A stretch of 64,000 nucleotides of DNA. It comes from Hyphomicrobiales bacterium (lineage in GTDB: Bacteria; Pseudomonadota; Alphaproteobacteria; Rhizobiales; JACESI01). Below are positions 27,857 through 36,518 of the stretch, piece after piece. The DNA lies in contig JBDWKL010000005.1 in the NCBI GenBank assembly GCA_039973685.1, forward strand, positions 1 to 64,000, written 5' to 3'. Within the stretch, counting starts at the first letter, position 1; every line of letters starts with the position of its first letter. The notes beneath the pieces were generated by a model. The model was not told where the DNA came from, did not search any database, and was given only the letters and a program-made list of their open reading frames with translations. Position numbers and translations under genes: made by a program.

Positions 27857-29410
27857 TTAATTTTTGAACTTTTTGATCTCACCGGATGCAAGGCGAGAGC
27901 TGTATGATTTCAGTTCAACGCGCACGACTTTCATCAAGAAGTAGAGTGCGAAAATGTTCACCACAGCCATGGCGAAGATCGCGGCATCTGAGAAGTCGAT
28001 CACAGGGCCGAGGCTTGCTGCTGCACCGATAACGATGAAGATGCAAAAGATAATCTTGAAAGTTAGCTCAGAGGTTTTTCCTTCACCGAATAGATACGTC
28101 CAGCTCTTCAATCCGTAATACGACCAAGAAATCATGGTCGAAAATGCGAACAGTACGACTGCAATCGCTAGCACGAATGGGAACCAAGAGATGGATGCTC
28201 CAAATGCTGCTGATGTTAGGTTGACGCCAGAAACATCACCAACAGTTTTGATAGCAGTTCCTGCTTCATTTAGTGCGAATTGACCAGAAGCTTGGTCGAT
28301 GACCAGCTGCCCAGAAATTGTGATGACGAGCGCCGTCATTGTGCAAATAACAACTGTATCGATCAACGGTTCGAGAAGTGAAACGAAACCTTCAGTGATC
28401 GGTTCTTTTGTTTTTACCGCTGAGTGCGCGATCGCTGCTGAACCAACACCAGCTTCATTTGAAAAGGCAGCGCGTTTGAAGCCTTGAATAAGGGCTCCAA
28501 CAAAACCACCTGCAACACCAAGACCAGTAAAGGCGCCTTCAAAAATCTGGCCGAAAGCCCAACCAATTTTATCGAAGTTGAAAAGAAGGATAACCAAAGC
28601 AGCACCAACGTAAAGGATACCCATGAACGGGACGACCTTTTCTGTTACGCGCGCGATAGATTTGATCCCACCGACGATGACGGCAAAAACGATGGCCGCA
28701 AATACCACACCAGTGATCCAACCTGGATAGTCACCAACGATGCCGCTGATTTGTGCGTGTGCTTGATTGGCTTGGAACATGTTGCCGCCGCCAAGTGCAC
28801 CAAGAATACAGAATACAGAAAACAGCACAGCAAGGAATTTACCACCAGGTAGGCCAAGTTCTTTAAAGCCTTTGGAGATGTAGTACATCGGGCCACCAGA
28901 AACCGTTCCGTCTGGGTATTCGTTGCGGTATTTCACGCCGAGTGTACATTCTGTGAATTTCGACGCCATGCCCATAAGGCCCGCGAGGATCATCCAGAAT
29001 GTTGCGCCAGGGCCACCAATGCCAACAGCAACGGCGACGCCTGCAATGTTACCTAGGCCAACGGTGCCTGAAAGGGCGGTCGCTAACGCTTGAAAATGGC
29101 TCACTTCACCAGCATGATTAGGATCAGAATAATCGCCTTTTACCAAGCTGACTGCATGATTAAAGAAGCGAAATTGTACAAAGCCGAAATAGAGTGTGAA
29201 AACAGTTGCGGCTACAACTAGCCACATCACAATCCAAGGAAAACTCGTTCCGGGGAACGGTGCGAAGATGAGGCTAACAAATGGGCCTGTTGCAGCGGCG
29301 AAGACTTCATTCACCTTTTGATCAAGTGTTGCAGTTTCCTGCGCAATGGCGGGGCTTGCAAGACTTGCTGAGGCCAGTAGTGCCAAAATTGTTTTTGAGA
29401 TGTTTTTCAT
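27857..29410 (-). CDS. Alanine/glycine:sodium symporter (AGCS family)
   Basis: 517 residues, about 11 membrane helices after an N-terminal signal-like segment (MKNISKTILALLASASLA, ending PAIAQE). Family signatures: ATALSGTVGLGNIAGVA, GPGATFWMILAGL and AFSNEAGVGSAAIAHSA. Couples Na+ (or H+) to uptake of alanine or glycine. Start ATG 29410 follows AAGGTAG; 10 bases after the universal stress protein stop, so the two are one operon. A divergent Lrp gene is the likely regulator. Confidence 0.93.
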   Translation of the reverse strand: MKNISKTILALLASASLASPAIAQETATLDQKVNEVFAAATGPFVSLIFAPFPGTSFPWIVMWLVVAATVFTLYFGFVQFRFFNHAVSLVKGDYSDPNHAGEVSHFQALATALSGTVGLGNIAGVAVAVGIGGPGATFWMILAGLMGMASKFTECTLGVKYRNEYPDGTVSGGPMYYISKGFKELGLPGGKFLAVLFSVFCILGALGGGNMFQANQAHAQISGIVGDYPGWITGVVFAAIVFAVIVGGIKSIARVTEKVVPFMGILYVGAALVILLFNFDKIGWAFGQIFEGAFTGLGVAGGFVGALIQGFKRAAFSNEAGVGSAAIAHSAVKTKEPITEGFVSLLEPLIDTVVICTMTALVITISGQLVIDQASGQFALNEAGTAIKTVGDVSGVNLTSAAFGASISWFPFVLAIAVVLFAFSTMISWSYYGLKSWTYLFGEGKTSELTFKIIFCIFIVIGAAASLGPVIDFSDAAIFAMAVVNIFALYFLMKVVRVELKSYSSRLASGEIKKFKN

Positions 29411-29420
29411 GATTTCTACC

Positions 29421-29855
29421 TTAACTAACAACTGTTACAGGCACATCAGCACTCATAACCAAATTTGATGTTGAACTGCCAAACATGCGTTTAACAAAAC
29501 CGCCTTCAGAAGCGCGGCCTACGATAATTTGAGCCGCCCCTTGTTCCTTAGCGATTGCGTTCAATGCATCTGCCACATCGCCGTGGCGAACGACCCCTTC
29601 AACTTTCATCTCAGCTGATGTGAGTTTTTCTATCGCTGGATTGATAATGCGTTCCATAGCGGTAGTTATTTCTTCTTCGCGACGCTTGTGACGCTGTTCA
29701 TTTTCTTCTGGGGTTTGAAATGAATAGGGCGACCATTCGATGATATAGGCAACCACGAGACTGCAATTCCCGATCAATTTAGCCAATTGCTGTGCATGAT
29801 CTAGGGCTCTTTCCCCAGAGTCATGACCATCAAGGCCGATCATTAAAGTTGTCAT
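29421..29855 (-). CDS. Universal stress protein, UspA family
   Basis: 144 residues. USP fold with MIGLDGHDSGERALDHA at the start and the ATP-binding GRASEGGFVKRMFGSSTSNLV at the end (G-2x-G-9x-G-S/T pattern), so an ATP-binding type. ATG at 29855 lies seven bases after GAGGAG. First gene of the operon with the alanine symporter; USP genes beside membrane transporters often encode partners of that transporter. Confidence 0.92.
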   Translation of the reverse strand: MTTLMIGLDGHDSGERALDHAQQLAKLIGNCSLVVAYIIEWSPYSFQTPEENEQRHKRREEEITTAMERIINPAIEKLTSAEMKVEGVVRHGDVADALNAIAKEQGAAQIIVGRASEGGFVKRMFGSSTSNLVMSADVPVTVVS

Positions 29856-30039
29856 TGTTTTTCTCCTCGTGGACCCTTGTTCCACCTCTTGTTTTTACGT
29901 TGGATTGGCTTTTGTGGGTGTAACCACGCACCCCTTCCAACCTTCTATTATGGTAGAAATTCCTAGACTTAGGGCCTGTAATTTGATATTTCATAGAACT
30001 AAAGTCTATTTTATTAAAAAATTTAGGAAATAAGACTGA

Positions 30040-30510
30040 ATGCAGCGAAATCTTGATGCAATTGATAAAAAACTTCTTTCCGAGTTGCAGCGTAACGGAA
30101 GAATTTCTGTTGTTGATCTCGCTAGCAGAGTTAATTTGACTAAAACACCTTGTTCAGAGCGCGTAAAAAAGCTGGAAGTTTCCGGAGTAATTTCCGGTTA
30201 TTGTGCGCATGTAGATGCCGCCAAAGTCCACCAAAACCACGTTACGATTGTTCATGTGATTATGGCGCAATCGAATGGTAGTGCTTATGAAAGTTTTTGC
30301 GAGGCGGTGAGGAGTATTCCGGAAATTCAAAGTTGCATGATGATAGCGGGTTCATTTGATTACATGCTGAAAGTTCGCACTCGTGACATCACTGAGTTTC
30401 GTTCATTGTTGGGCCGCAAAATTAGCAAGTTACCAAATATCGAAAAGACGCATTCTTTTACTGTTCTAGAAACGGTGAAAGATAGCGATTTTATTGATGT
30501 GACAATTTAG
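30040..30510 (+). CDS. Lrp/AsnC family transcriptional regulator
   Basis: 156 residues with N-terminal helix-turn-helix (LLSELQRNGRISVVDLASR) and C-terminal RAM domain (AGSFDYMLKVRTRDI). Divergent from usp-symporter (184 bases between starts), which it probably controls in answer to an amino acid. AT-rich upstream region. The best remembered relatives include PutR-like activators, but I cannot fix the effector. Confidence 0.92.
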   Translation: MQRNLDAIDKKLLSELQRNGRISVVDLASRVNLTKTPCSERVKKLEVSGVISGYCAHVDAAKVHQNHVTIVHVIMAQSNGSAYESFCEAVRSIPEIQSCMMIAGSFDYMLKVRTRDITEFRSLLGRKISKLPNIEKTHSFTVLETVKDSDFIDVTI

Positions 30511-30545
30511 GTCGTGACCCTAGATTTGGTGCGCCGCATCTTCTT

Positions 30546-31082
30546 TTACCCATCAATTGAAGCACGAAGAAAACCAGCTAGCTCTCGTCTGTATTCGCCG
30601 CTTTGATGGGGCGGCATTCCGTCTAATTTGAGAGATGTTTCTGCGATGTGCAGCCCTAACACAGCGGCACTGAAACGGGTTGCTTTTGCTTTTGAGCCTA
30701 AGATTTTTTCGAGCGATTGATACCACGTGCGCTTGTAGAGCTCTCGCACCATCTCGCCGACTTCCGGGTCTGATGTATTTCGCAAGATGAGCGATGTCGC
30801 CGTGGCGTTGTTGCTGTCGCGCGGTGCTGTGGTGAATAGATTGACCACTTGTTCAATGAGTTGGTCGGCGTTTTTGACTGCGTCGGTATTGAGTAATGGA
30901 AAACCTTGTAATGTGGTTTCAAAAAGCCCCAGTTTCGATCCGAAATAGCGCGAGATTAACGCCACATCTACTCCCGCCGCTTTTGATATATCCCTGACTG
31001 ATACATTGGAATAACCATACGACCAGAACAAATTGCGTGCTTCTTGGAGCAAAGCTTCTTTGGTTTTTTGAGATCTCGACAT
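30546..31082 (-). CDS. TetR family transcriptional regulator
   Basis: 178 residues. TetR-type DNA-binding N-terminus (LFWSYGYSNVSVRDISKAAGVDVALISRYFGSK, with the usual TYYHF position reading ISRYF) and a variable helical C-terminus like the TetR_C_17/AefR groups. Stands alone between an Lrp gene and the thiamine operon, so its target may be itself or a distant gene. An inverted repeat TCAAC-GCTT-GTTGA lies just upstream at 31114-31127. Confidence 0.9.
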   Translation of the reverse strand: MSRSQKTKEALLQEARNLFWSYGYSNVSVRDISKAAGVDVALISRYFGSKLGLFETTLQGFPLLNTDAVKNADQLIEQVVNLFTTAPRDSNNATATSLILRNTSDPEVGEMVRELYKRTWYQSLEKILGSKAKATRFSAAVLGLHIAETSLKLDGMPPHQSGEYRRELAGFLRASIDG

Positions 31083-31113
31083 GATCTCAACTTGATGTTT
31101 TTGCGTAATTTTG

Positions 31114-31127
31114 TCAACGCTTGTTGA
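31114..31127. promoter_or_regulatory. Possible TetR operator
   Basis: TCAAC-GCTT-GTTGA, perfect arms of five bases, 32 bases before the TetR start codon. Position suits autoregulation; proposed from symmetry only. Confidence 0.4.
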
Positions 31128-31173
31128 ATTAAAAGCTTAGTCCATTCTACGCGTCAATTGGCGGACGGAGTTC

Positions 31174-31797
31174 TTAGCCCTTTTGTCGTGTGAGTTGCAG
31201 CCACTGCGTGCAGCGCTCCTCTGGCGTGTCACTCAATAAAATATCGGTCACAACGGAGACAATGTCTGCGCCGGCATCAAAGCAGCCCGCCGCGCGGTCT
31301 TGGTTGATGCCGCCGATGGCACAAAGGGGAATATCGCCCACTTGCTTTTTCCAGCGGGTGATTTTGTCTAAGCCTTGGGCTTCCCATTTCATCTCTTTTA
31401 GAATGGTCGGATAGATCGGGCCAAGCGCGATGTAATCGGGATTGCAGGCGAGCGCGCGTTCTAGTTCGGCTTCATCATGGGTGCTGACGCCAAGTTTAAT
31501 GCCTGTTTTGCTGATCGCTTTTAAGTCAGCATCGTCTAAATCTTCTTGGCCCAAGTGCACATAGTCGCAACCTTCATCAATCGCGATTTGCCAAAAATCA
31601 TTCACCACCAATTGGCAATTCGCCTCTTTGCACAAATCACGGGCACGAATGATTTCGCTCTTGCGCCTTGCTTCATCGGGAATATTGCCGTGGCGGTCTT
31701 TCATGCGCAACTGCACGAGTTTGATGCCTGTTGGTAATAGCTTTTCTAACCAATTTGCATTGTCGACGATTGGGTAGAAGGGATCGAGTTTTGTCAT
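31174..31797 (-). CDS. thiE: Thiamine phosphate synthase
   Basis: 207 residues. Joins the pyrimidine and thiazole halves to thiamine phosphate. TIM-barrel motifs: [47 protein letters not shown] and CAIGGINQD. Last gene of thiO-thiS-thiG-thiE; start overlaps the thiG stop by four bases. Confidence 0.94.
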   Translation of the reverse strand: MTKLDPFYPIVDNANWLEKLLPTGIKLVQLRMKDRHGNIPDEARRKSEIIRARDLCKEANCQLVVNDFWQIAIDEGCDYVHLGQEDLDDADLKAISKTGIKLGVSTHDEAELERALACNPDYIALGPIYPTILKEMKWEAQGLDKITRWKKQVGDIPLCAIGGINQDRAAGCFDAGADIVSVVTDILLSDTPEERCTQWLQLTRQKG

Positions 31798-32576
31798 GAT
31801 AAAAATGCTTTTCCAAGAACAGGCGTTGAGGGTTCGGCCATGTCGCGTTCTTCCATCGGGTCGGCGAGATTAGCTTTGCGTCCAGAAATGATTGCCTCAG
31901 CAAAGGCTTCGGCCATAAGGGCAGGGTCGCCTGCTTTTGCAACGGCGGTGTTGAGCAAGATTGCGTCATAACCCAGTTCCATTGCGTGGGCTGCATGGGA
32001 TGGTTTGCCAAGGCCCGCATCAACCACCAATGGCACATCTGGAAAATGTGCGCGCATGGCACGAAGGGCAAACGGGTTGTTGATCCCGCGACCTGATCCA
32101 ATCGGTGCACCCCAAGGCATCAGCACTTCGCAGCCAGCTTCAAGTAAGCGTTCGGCAACGACAAGGTCATCTGTGGTGTAAGGGAAAACTTGAAAGCCTT
32201 GGTTTGTCAGCTCATTGGCTGCTTCCACCAATCCAAAAACATCGGGCTGCAATGTGTCGGCTTCCCCAATTACTTCAAGTTTGATCCATGGCGTGCCGAA
32301 GACCTCGCGTGCCATCATGGCGGTTGTGATGGCTTCTTTTGCGGTGTGGCAACCGGCTGTGTTTGGTAGAACTTTTAGATTGAGATTTTTGATGATTTCC
32401 CAAAATTCTTGTCCCTCACGACCAGAACCAGATTCGCGCCGAAGCGATACGGTGACAATCTCGCAGGCAGAGCGCTTGATCGCATCGACCATAATGGCGG
32501 GCGATGGATAAAGAGATGTGCCCAGCATGAAGCGGGATGTGACTTCGGTATCATAAAGGGTGAGAGTGTCATTCAT
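31794..32576 (-). CDS. thiG: Thiazole synthase
   Basis: 260 residues. Makes the thiazole ring from DXP, dehydroglycine and ThiS thiocarboxylate. Schiff-base lysine in WIKLEVIGE, plus [12 protein letters not shown] and [13 protein letters not shown]. Five bases after thiS and overlapping thiE. Confidence 0.96.
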   Translation of the reverse strand: MNDTLTLYDTEVTSRFMLGTSLYPSPAIMVDAIKRSACEIVTVSLRRESGSGREGQEFWEIIKNLNLKVLPNTAGCHTAKEAITTAMMAREVFGTPWIKLEVIGEADTLQPDVFGLVEAANELTNQGFQVFPYTTDDLVVAERLLEAGCEVLMPWGAPIGSGRGINNPFALRAMRAHFPDVPLVVDAGLGKPSHAAHAMELGYDAILLNTAVAKAGDPALMAEAFAEAIISGRKANLADPMEERDMAEPSTPVLGKAFLS

Positions 32577-32581
32577 ATGCG

Positions 32582-32779
32582 TTACCCACCTTTCATCGGT
32601 GCGAGAATTTCGATTTTGTCACCGTCTTCTACGTGTTCTGCATCACGACTATGAGCGCTGACAAATTCGCCATTGCGAGCGGTTGCGACTGTTGCATCGC
32701 TGTATCCAAGCTCTTCAAGCAATGCCGTTAGTGTAACGGCATCGCTCTTATGCGCTTGTCCGTTGACGGTAAGGTTCAT
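32582..32779 (-). CDS. thiS: Sulfur carrier protein ThiS
   Basis: 65 residues, ubiquitin-like, ending in the Gly-Gly that is thiocarboxylated. Start ATG 32779 is chosen because AAGGA lies eight bases upstream; it overlaps the end of thiO by about 30 bases. Confidence 0.94.
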   Translation of the reverse strand: MNLTVNGQAHKSDAVTLTALLEELGYSDATVATARNGEFVSAHSRDAEHVEDGDKIEILAPMKGG

Positions 32780-33779
32780 CGTCATTGTCCTTGTGAATGA
32801 AAAGTTCTGGTTCGGCATTTTCAACAATCGCTTCGCGGGCCATGCGCGCTAAAGCAGGGGCAAGCAGAAAGCCGTGTCGGTAAAGGCCGTTTAGATAATA
32901 GATGCCATCTTGTTTGATGACGCGGGGAAGGTTGTCGGAGAAAGCAGGGCGCACATCGGTGCCAATCTCAACAATCTCCGCTTCGCCAAAAGCGGGGTGT
33001 AGCGCGTAGGCAGCTGACAAAAGTTCAATCATCGAGCGGGCCGTAATGCGCCCTCGTTCATTACTCTCAATCATCGTTGCGCCAACCATAAAATGGCCGT
33101 CTGCACGAGGCACAATATAAAGGGGAATACGAGGGTGAAGCATTCGCACAGGTCTTGATAGGCGTACTTCATCGGTTTTGATGATCAACATTTCACCTTT
33201 TACGCCGCGAAGGTCGGCCAGCTCTTTGCTGGCAGAAAGGCCGCGTGCGTCAATGGTGATGTCAGCGCGTGGCGCGTCAAAACCGTCTTGTTCAAAATGG
33301 AAGTTAGCCCCTTTATCTTCAAGATAGTTAGCAAGCTTTGCCAAGGCGTCACGCGGGTTTAAATGGGCCTCACTTGGAAAAGAGAGGGCTTTTCGAAAGC
33401 GGCCTTCTAAATCCGGTTCAAGATTTTTTATACCTTCACCGTCCAACCATTCAAATTTGTCTGTTCTCCTAGCAAAGCGCATAAGATCGTTTGCGTCGCG
33501 TGGTTGGGCTAAAACGAGGCTACCGTTGTTTTCGACGAGGTTTGTGCGCTGTTGCCACCACTGAGCCGCTTCGCTGCCAAGGCGGGCAACGGCTTCATCT
33601 GCGCTTTCGCGTTCGCACCAAGGGGCCAACATGCCGCCTGCGAACCAAGAACAGGAAGCCGCACCAATATGTGTGCCCTTGTCATAAAGAGAGACGTTAT
33701 AGCCGTGCTCAATTAGTTCGGCCGCAACGGTTAAACCCGCAACGCCTGCTCCAATAATGTTCACACTCTCATCGCGCAT
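32748..33779 (-). CDS. thiO: Glycine oxidase ThiO
   Basis: 343 residues. FAD enzyme (DAO family) oxidising glycine to the imine used by ThiG. FAD motif NIIGAGVAGLTVAAELIEHG; C-terminal YYLNGLYRHGFLLAPALA typical of ThiO. First gene behind the TPP riboswitch. In many rhizobia thiC comes first in this operon; it is absent here. Confidence 0.95.
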   Translation of the reverse strand: MRDESVNIIGAGVAGLTVAAELIEHGYNVSLYDKGTHIGAASCSWFAGGMLAPWCERESADEAVARLGSEAAQWWQQRTNLVENNGSLVLAQPRDANDLMRFARRTDKFEWLDGEGIKNLEPDLEGRFRKALSFPSEAHLNPRDALAKLANYLEDKGANFHFEQDGFDAPRADITIDARGLSASKELADLRGVKGEMLIIKTDEVRLSRPVRMLHPRIPLYIVPRADGHFMVGATMIESNERGRITARSMIELLSAAYALHPAFGEAEIVEIGTDVRPAFSDNLPRVIKQDGIYYLNGLYRHGFLLAPALARMAREAIVENAEPELFIHKDNDDEPYRQRTSA

Positions 33780-33861
33780 AAAAATTGCTCAAAGACCAAG
33801 GTTTGATGATGTGGATTAAAAGGCGTATCGCAAAGCGCTTTTGAAAAGCAGCGCTCGTCAA

Positions 33862-33957
33862 TCGTCCCTTCGCCAGCATCATCTGGATCAGGTTTTAAGG
33901 ATCGCGGTGGACTACTAAACCGCCTCTCAGAACCCTTGCCGGGGACTCTCCTCGATT
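33862..33957 (-). ncRNA. TPP riboswitch (THI element)
   Basis: On the minus strand: GGGTTCTGAGAGG with the conserved CTGAGA, then CCTGATCCAGATGATGCTGG and CGAAGGGA, the P2-P5 pattern of TPP aptamers, closed by a GGAGAGTCCC type arm. It lies about 80 bases before thiO and would shut the operon when thiamine diphosphate is high. Ends estimated. Confidence 0.95.
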
Positions 33958-33959
33958 AC

Positions 33960-34297
33960 ATTTGAAATTAGTAGAAACCACCCTGTTGTCAAGCAAAGAA
34001 GACGAATGTCCTTGAATGTGCATTGGTGCACACCATCATGCACCATGGCTGGTTATATTAAGATCATACCAAACGAAAAAATTAAAAAGACCCAAGAATA
34101 CTGGAAGCATAAAGACGAACAATAATGACGATACTGTCAATCACAACCGCCGCCACTTCTTGGCCTCAGACGTAGCGGCGTTGCAATCAGTTTGGCTCAG
34201 TCTCCCAACAAATCTTCTGAGCCAGTTTTCGCTCTCGTGTTCTTGCGGGAGCGAAAACGTTTTGACATAGTAAAAGGCGAAACAACGGGAGACTGCT
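33960..34297. other. Intergenic region with a strong hairpin
   Basis: About 340 bases with no supported gene. Holds the thi promoter side and, at 34225-34258, a hairpin of 10 perfect pairs (GTTTTCGCTC / GAGCGAAAAC) plus three more inner pairs, followed by GTTTTGACAT. It stands 40 bases before the ABM gene and could be a terminator or leader structure. A frame at 34016-34270 looks non-coding. Confidence 0.6.
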
Positions 34298-34594
34298 ATG
34301 GCGATCGTGATTGACCTGCATTTGAAAGCGAAAGATCGAGAGAATTACGACGCGCTTTTTAAAACACTTCAAGCCATCTTACCCGATACAGCCGCTTATG
34401 ATGGGGCGCATCTGATTTCTTGTTCTGCGAATGAAGAGACGATGAGCTTTATTGTTCATGAAGTTTGGGAAAGCCTCGAGCATCAGCAGGCTTATCTAGG
34501 CTGGCGTGCTGAGCGTGGTGATATTGATACACTTGGCTCCATGCTTGGGGCCGCGCCTGAATTTATTCAGCGTGAACATCTGGCCTTCGGCTAA
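34298..34594 (+). CDS. Putative quinol/antibiotic-biosynthesis-type monooxygenase (ABM domain)
   Basis: 98 residues of the dimeric alpha-beta barrel (ABM) fold: IVIDLHLKAKDRENYDALFKTL, FIVHEVWESLEHQQAYL and the C-terminal EFIQREHL. Members include small monooxygenases, dehydratases and signal proteins; substrate unknown. Ribosome site GGGAG at about ten bases. Probably not part of the tol operon but only 14 bases from ybgC, so possibly co-transcribed. Confidence 0.85.
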   Translation: MAIVIDLHLKAKDRENYDALFKTLQAILPDTAAYDGAHLISCSANEETMSFIVHEVWESLEHQQAYLGWRAERGDIDTLGSMLGAAPEFIQREHLAFG

Positions 34595-34608
34595 AATTAG
34601 GGTCGAAA

Positions 34609-35052
34609 ATGCAAAACCCACAATTGGATGCGCTGTCAGGCGAGTTGATACCTGACGGCCATAAGCTTCCTGTCCGCATCTATTTTGAAGATACCGATTT
34701 TTCTGGCGTTGTTTATCACGCCCGCTATTTGCATTTTTTTGAGCGGGGGCGATCTGATTTCTTGAGGCTCAAAGGGGTGCACCACAACGAATTACAAGAA
34801 GGGCTTTACGGCGAACCTTTGTTCTTTGTGGTGAAAGGTATGACACTCGATTTTGTGCAGCCAGCCAAAATTGATGATGTGGTTCATGTCACCACGAAAA
34901 TTGAAAGCATCAAGGGTGTGCGGGTTTTAATGAAGCAGATCATCGAGAAAGAGAATCAGTTGATTGCAACCGCCGATGTGAGCGTCGTTTTAATCAACGA
35001 AAAGGGGCGTCCAAAGCGACTTCCTGAAGGTTTAACCCAAGCCCTCACATAA
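34609..35052 (+). CDS. ybgC: Tol-Pal associated acyl-CoA thioesterase YbgC
   Basis: 147 residues, hotdog fold. The 4-hydroxybenzoyl-CoA thioesterase signature YFEDTDFSGVVYHARYLHFFERGR is present, with catalytic Asp in DTD. First gene of the tol-pal cluster in most proteobacteria, as here; 275 bases before tolQ. Confidence 0.95.
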   Translation: MQNPQLDALSGELIPDGHKLPVRIYFEDTDFSGVVYHARYLHFFERGRSDFLRLKGVHHNELQEGLYGEPLFFVVKGMTLDFVQPAKIDDVVHVTTKIESIKGVRVLMKQIIEKENQLIATADVSVVLINEKGRPKRLPEGLTQALT

Positions 35053-35327
35053 ATTTCAACGTGAAAATGGATCGTTTGGCCGTGTTTGCCCAAATGCTTA
35101 CTGTTTATTAACCATAAAAATGGCTTTCTCATCTTGTGTGGCTCGATATTTTCGTCTTTGGCGAGGATTTGGAGCTGCTCGCCGTTGTTCTGCCAAATTT
35201 GGGCGTAACAGAGACGGGGCTAATGCGAAGAACGAAGCTCATGGCTGAAGCAACGCGCAAATGACCCGCTCATCGCCCAAAATGCAGCGAGCAAATGAAA
35301 TTTATTCAGTCTTGAGGAAAGACATAC

Positions 35328-36044
35328 ATGGCTAATCCAATTGATATCACGAGCGTTGCGCTCTCCGCCCCGAGCGAGATTTCTCTGCTCGGTTTGTTCT
35401 TGGAGGCACATATTGTTGTGAAGGCCGTCATGGTCGGTCTGGTTTTTGCTTCTGTTTGGTCATGGGCGATCATTGTCGACAAGGCGCTGCTATATGGTCG
35501 CACTAAACGACAATTAGACAGGTTTGAATCGGTGTTTTGGTCAGGCCAATCGCTTGAAGAGCTTTATCGCTCGCTATCCTCGCGCACCACGCATGGTATG
35601 GCAGCCCTTTTTGTGGCGGCGATGAAAGAGTGGAAGCGCAGTCACGAATCGGGAGCAAGTTCCTTCATTGGTCTGCAGACCCGCCTTGATAAAGTATTAG
35701 ACGTTACCATTTCCCGCGAAGCAGAGCGTTTAGAAAACCGCCTCTTGTTCTTGGCAACGGTTGGTTCTGCTGGTCCGTTTGTTGGCCTGTTCGGAACGGT
35801 TTGGGGCATTATGCAAAGTTTCCAAGCGATTGCTGCTTCTAAAAATACAAGCCTTGCCGTTGTGGCACCCGGCATTGCCGAAGCCTTGCTTGCAACGGCA
35901 ATGGGTCTTGCTGCTGCGATCCCTGCGGTGATTGCCTACAATAAATTGAGTAGTTCCGCCGGTAAATTGACGGGCCGCATGGAAGGCTTTGCTGACGAAT
36001 TTTCTGCCATCCTTTCTCGTCAAATTGACGAGAGAAAGAGCTAG
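35328..36044 (+). CDS. tolQ: Tol-Pal system protein TolQ
   Basis: 238 residues, three membrane helices of the MotA/TolQ/ExbB fold. The last two helices carry LLFLATVGSAGPFVGLFGTVWGI and ALLATAMGLAAAIPAVIAYN. With TolR it forms the proton-driven motor that powers TolA. Three bases before tolR. Confidence 0.97.
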   Translation: MANPIDITSVALSAPSEISLLGLFLEAHIVVKAVMVGLVFASVWSWAIIVDKALLYGRTKRQLDRFESVFWSGQSLEELYRSLSSRTTHGMAALFVAAMKEWKRSHESGASSFIGLQTRLDKVLDVTISREAERLENRLLFLATVGSAGPFVGLFGTVWGIMQSFQAIAASKNTSLAVVAPGIAEALLATAMGLAAAIPAVIAYNKLSSSAGKLTGRMEGFADEFSAILSRQIDERKS

Positions 36045-36047
36045 CTC

Positions 36048-36509
36048 ATGGGCATGTCTGTTGGATCATCTGGTGGTGGCGGTAGACGCGGACGCAGACG
36101 CGGACGTGGTGGCTCTGCCGTAATGAGTGAAATCAACGTCACACCCTTTGTGGATGTGATGCTGGTGCTTTTGATTGTCTTTATGGTAGCAGCCCCGCTG
36201 CTTACATCAGGCGTTCCGGTTGATTTGCCGAAGTCGGAAGCCAAAGCACTTAACATTGATGCCAAGCCAATCACGGTGACAATCAATGCTGAAGGACAAT
36301 TATTCTTGCAAGAAGATGAAATTACCGAAGCCGATCTCGTTACCAAACTGACAGCGCTCACAGAAGCGGGTGCGGGTTTGGAAGAGCGGGTTTTAGTGCG
36401 CGGTGATCGTCAATCTAATTATGGTCTGATTTTGAAGATAATGGGTACGATTAGTGCGGCCGGTTATACAAAAATTGGTCTGCTTTCGATTAATGAGAAT
36501 GGCGGTTAA
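36048..36509 (+). CDS. tolR: Tol-Pal system protein TolR
   Basis: 153 residues. N-terminal Gly/Arg-rich tail (GGGGRRGRRRGRGG), then SEINVTPFVDVMLVLLIVFMV with the proton-path Asp, and a periplasmic domain. Partner of TolQ. Confidence 0.96.
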   Translation: MGMSVGSSGGGGRRGRRRGRGGSAVMSEINVTPFVDVMLVLLIVFMVAAPLLTSGVPVDLPKSEAKALNIDAKPITVTINAEGQLFLQEDEITEADLVTKLTALTEAGAGLEERVLVRGDRQSNYGLILKIMGTISAAGYTKIGLLSINENGG

Positions 36510-36518
36510 AGAGATTTA

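Noticed and set aside
34016-34270. 84-codon frame before the ABM gene
   Set aside because: No ribosome site, runs through the hairpin, and amino-acid composition looks random.
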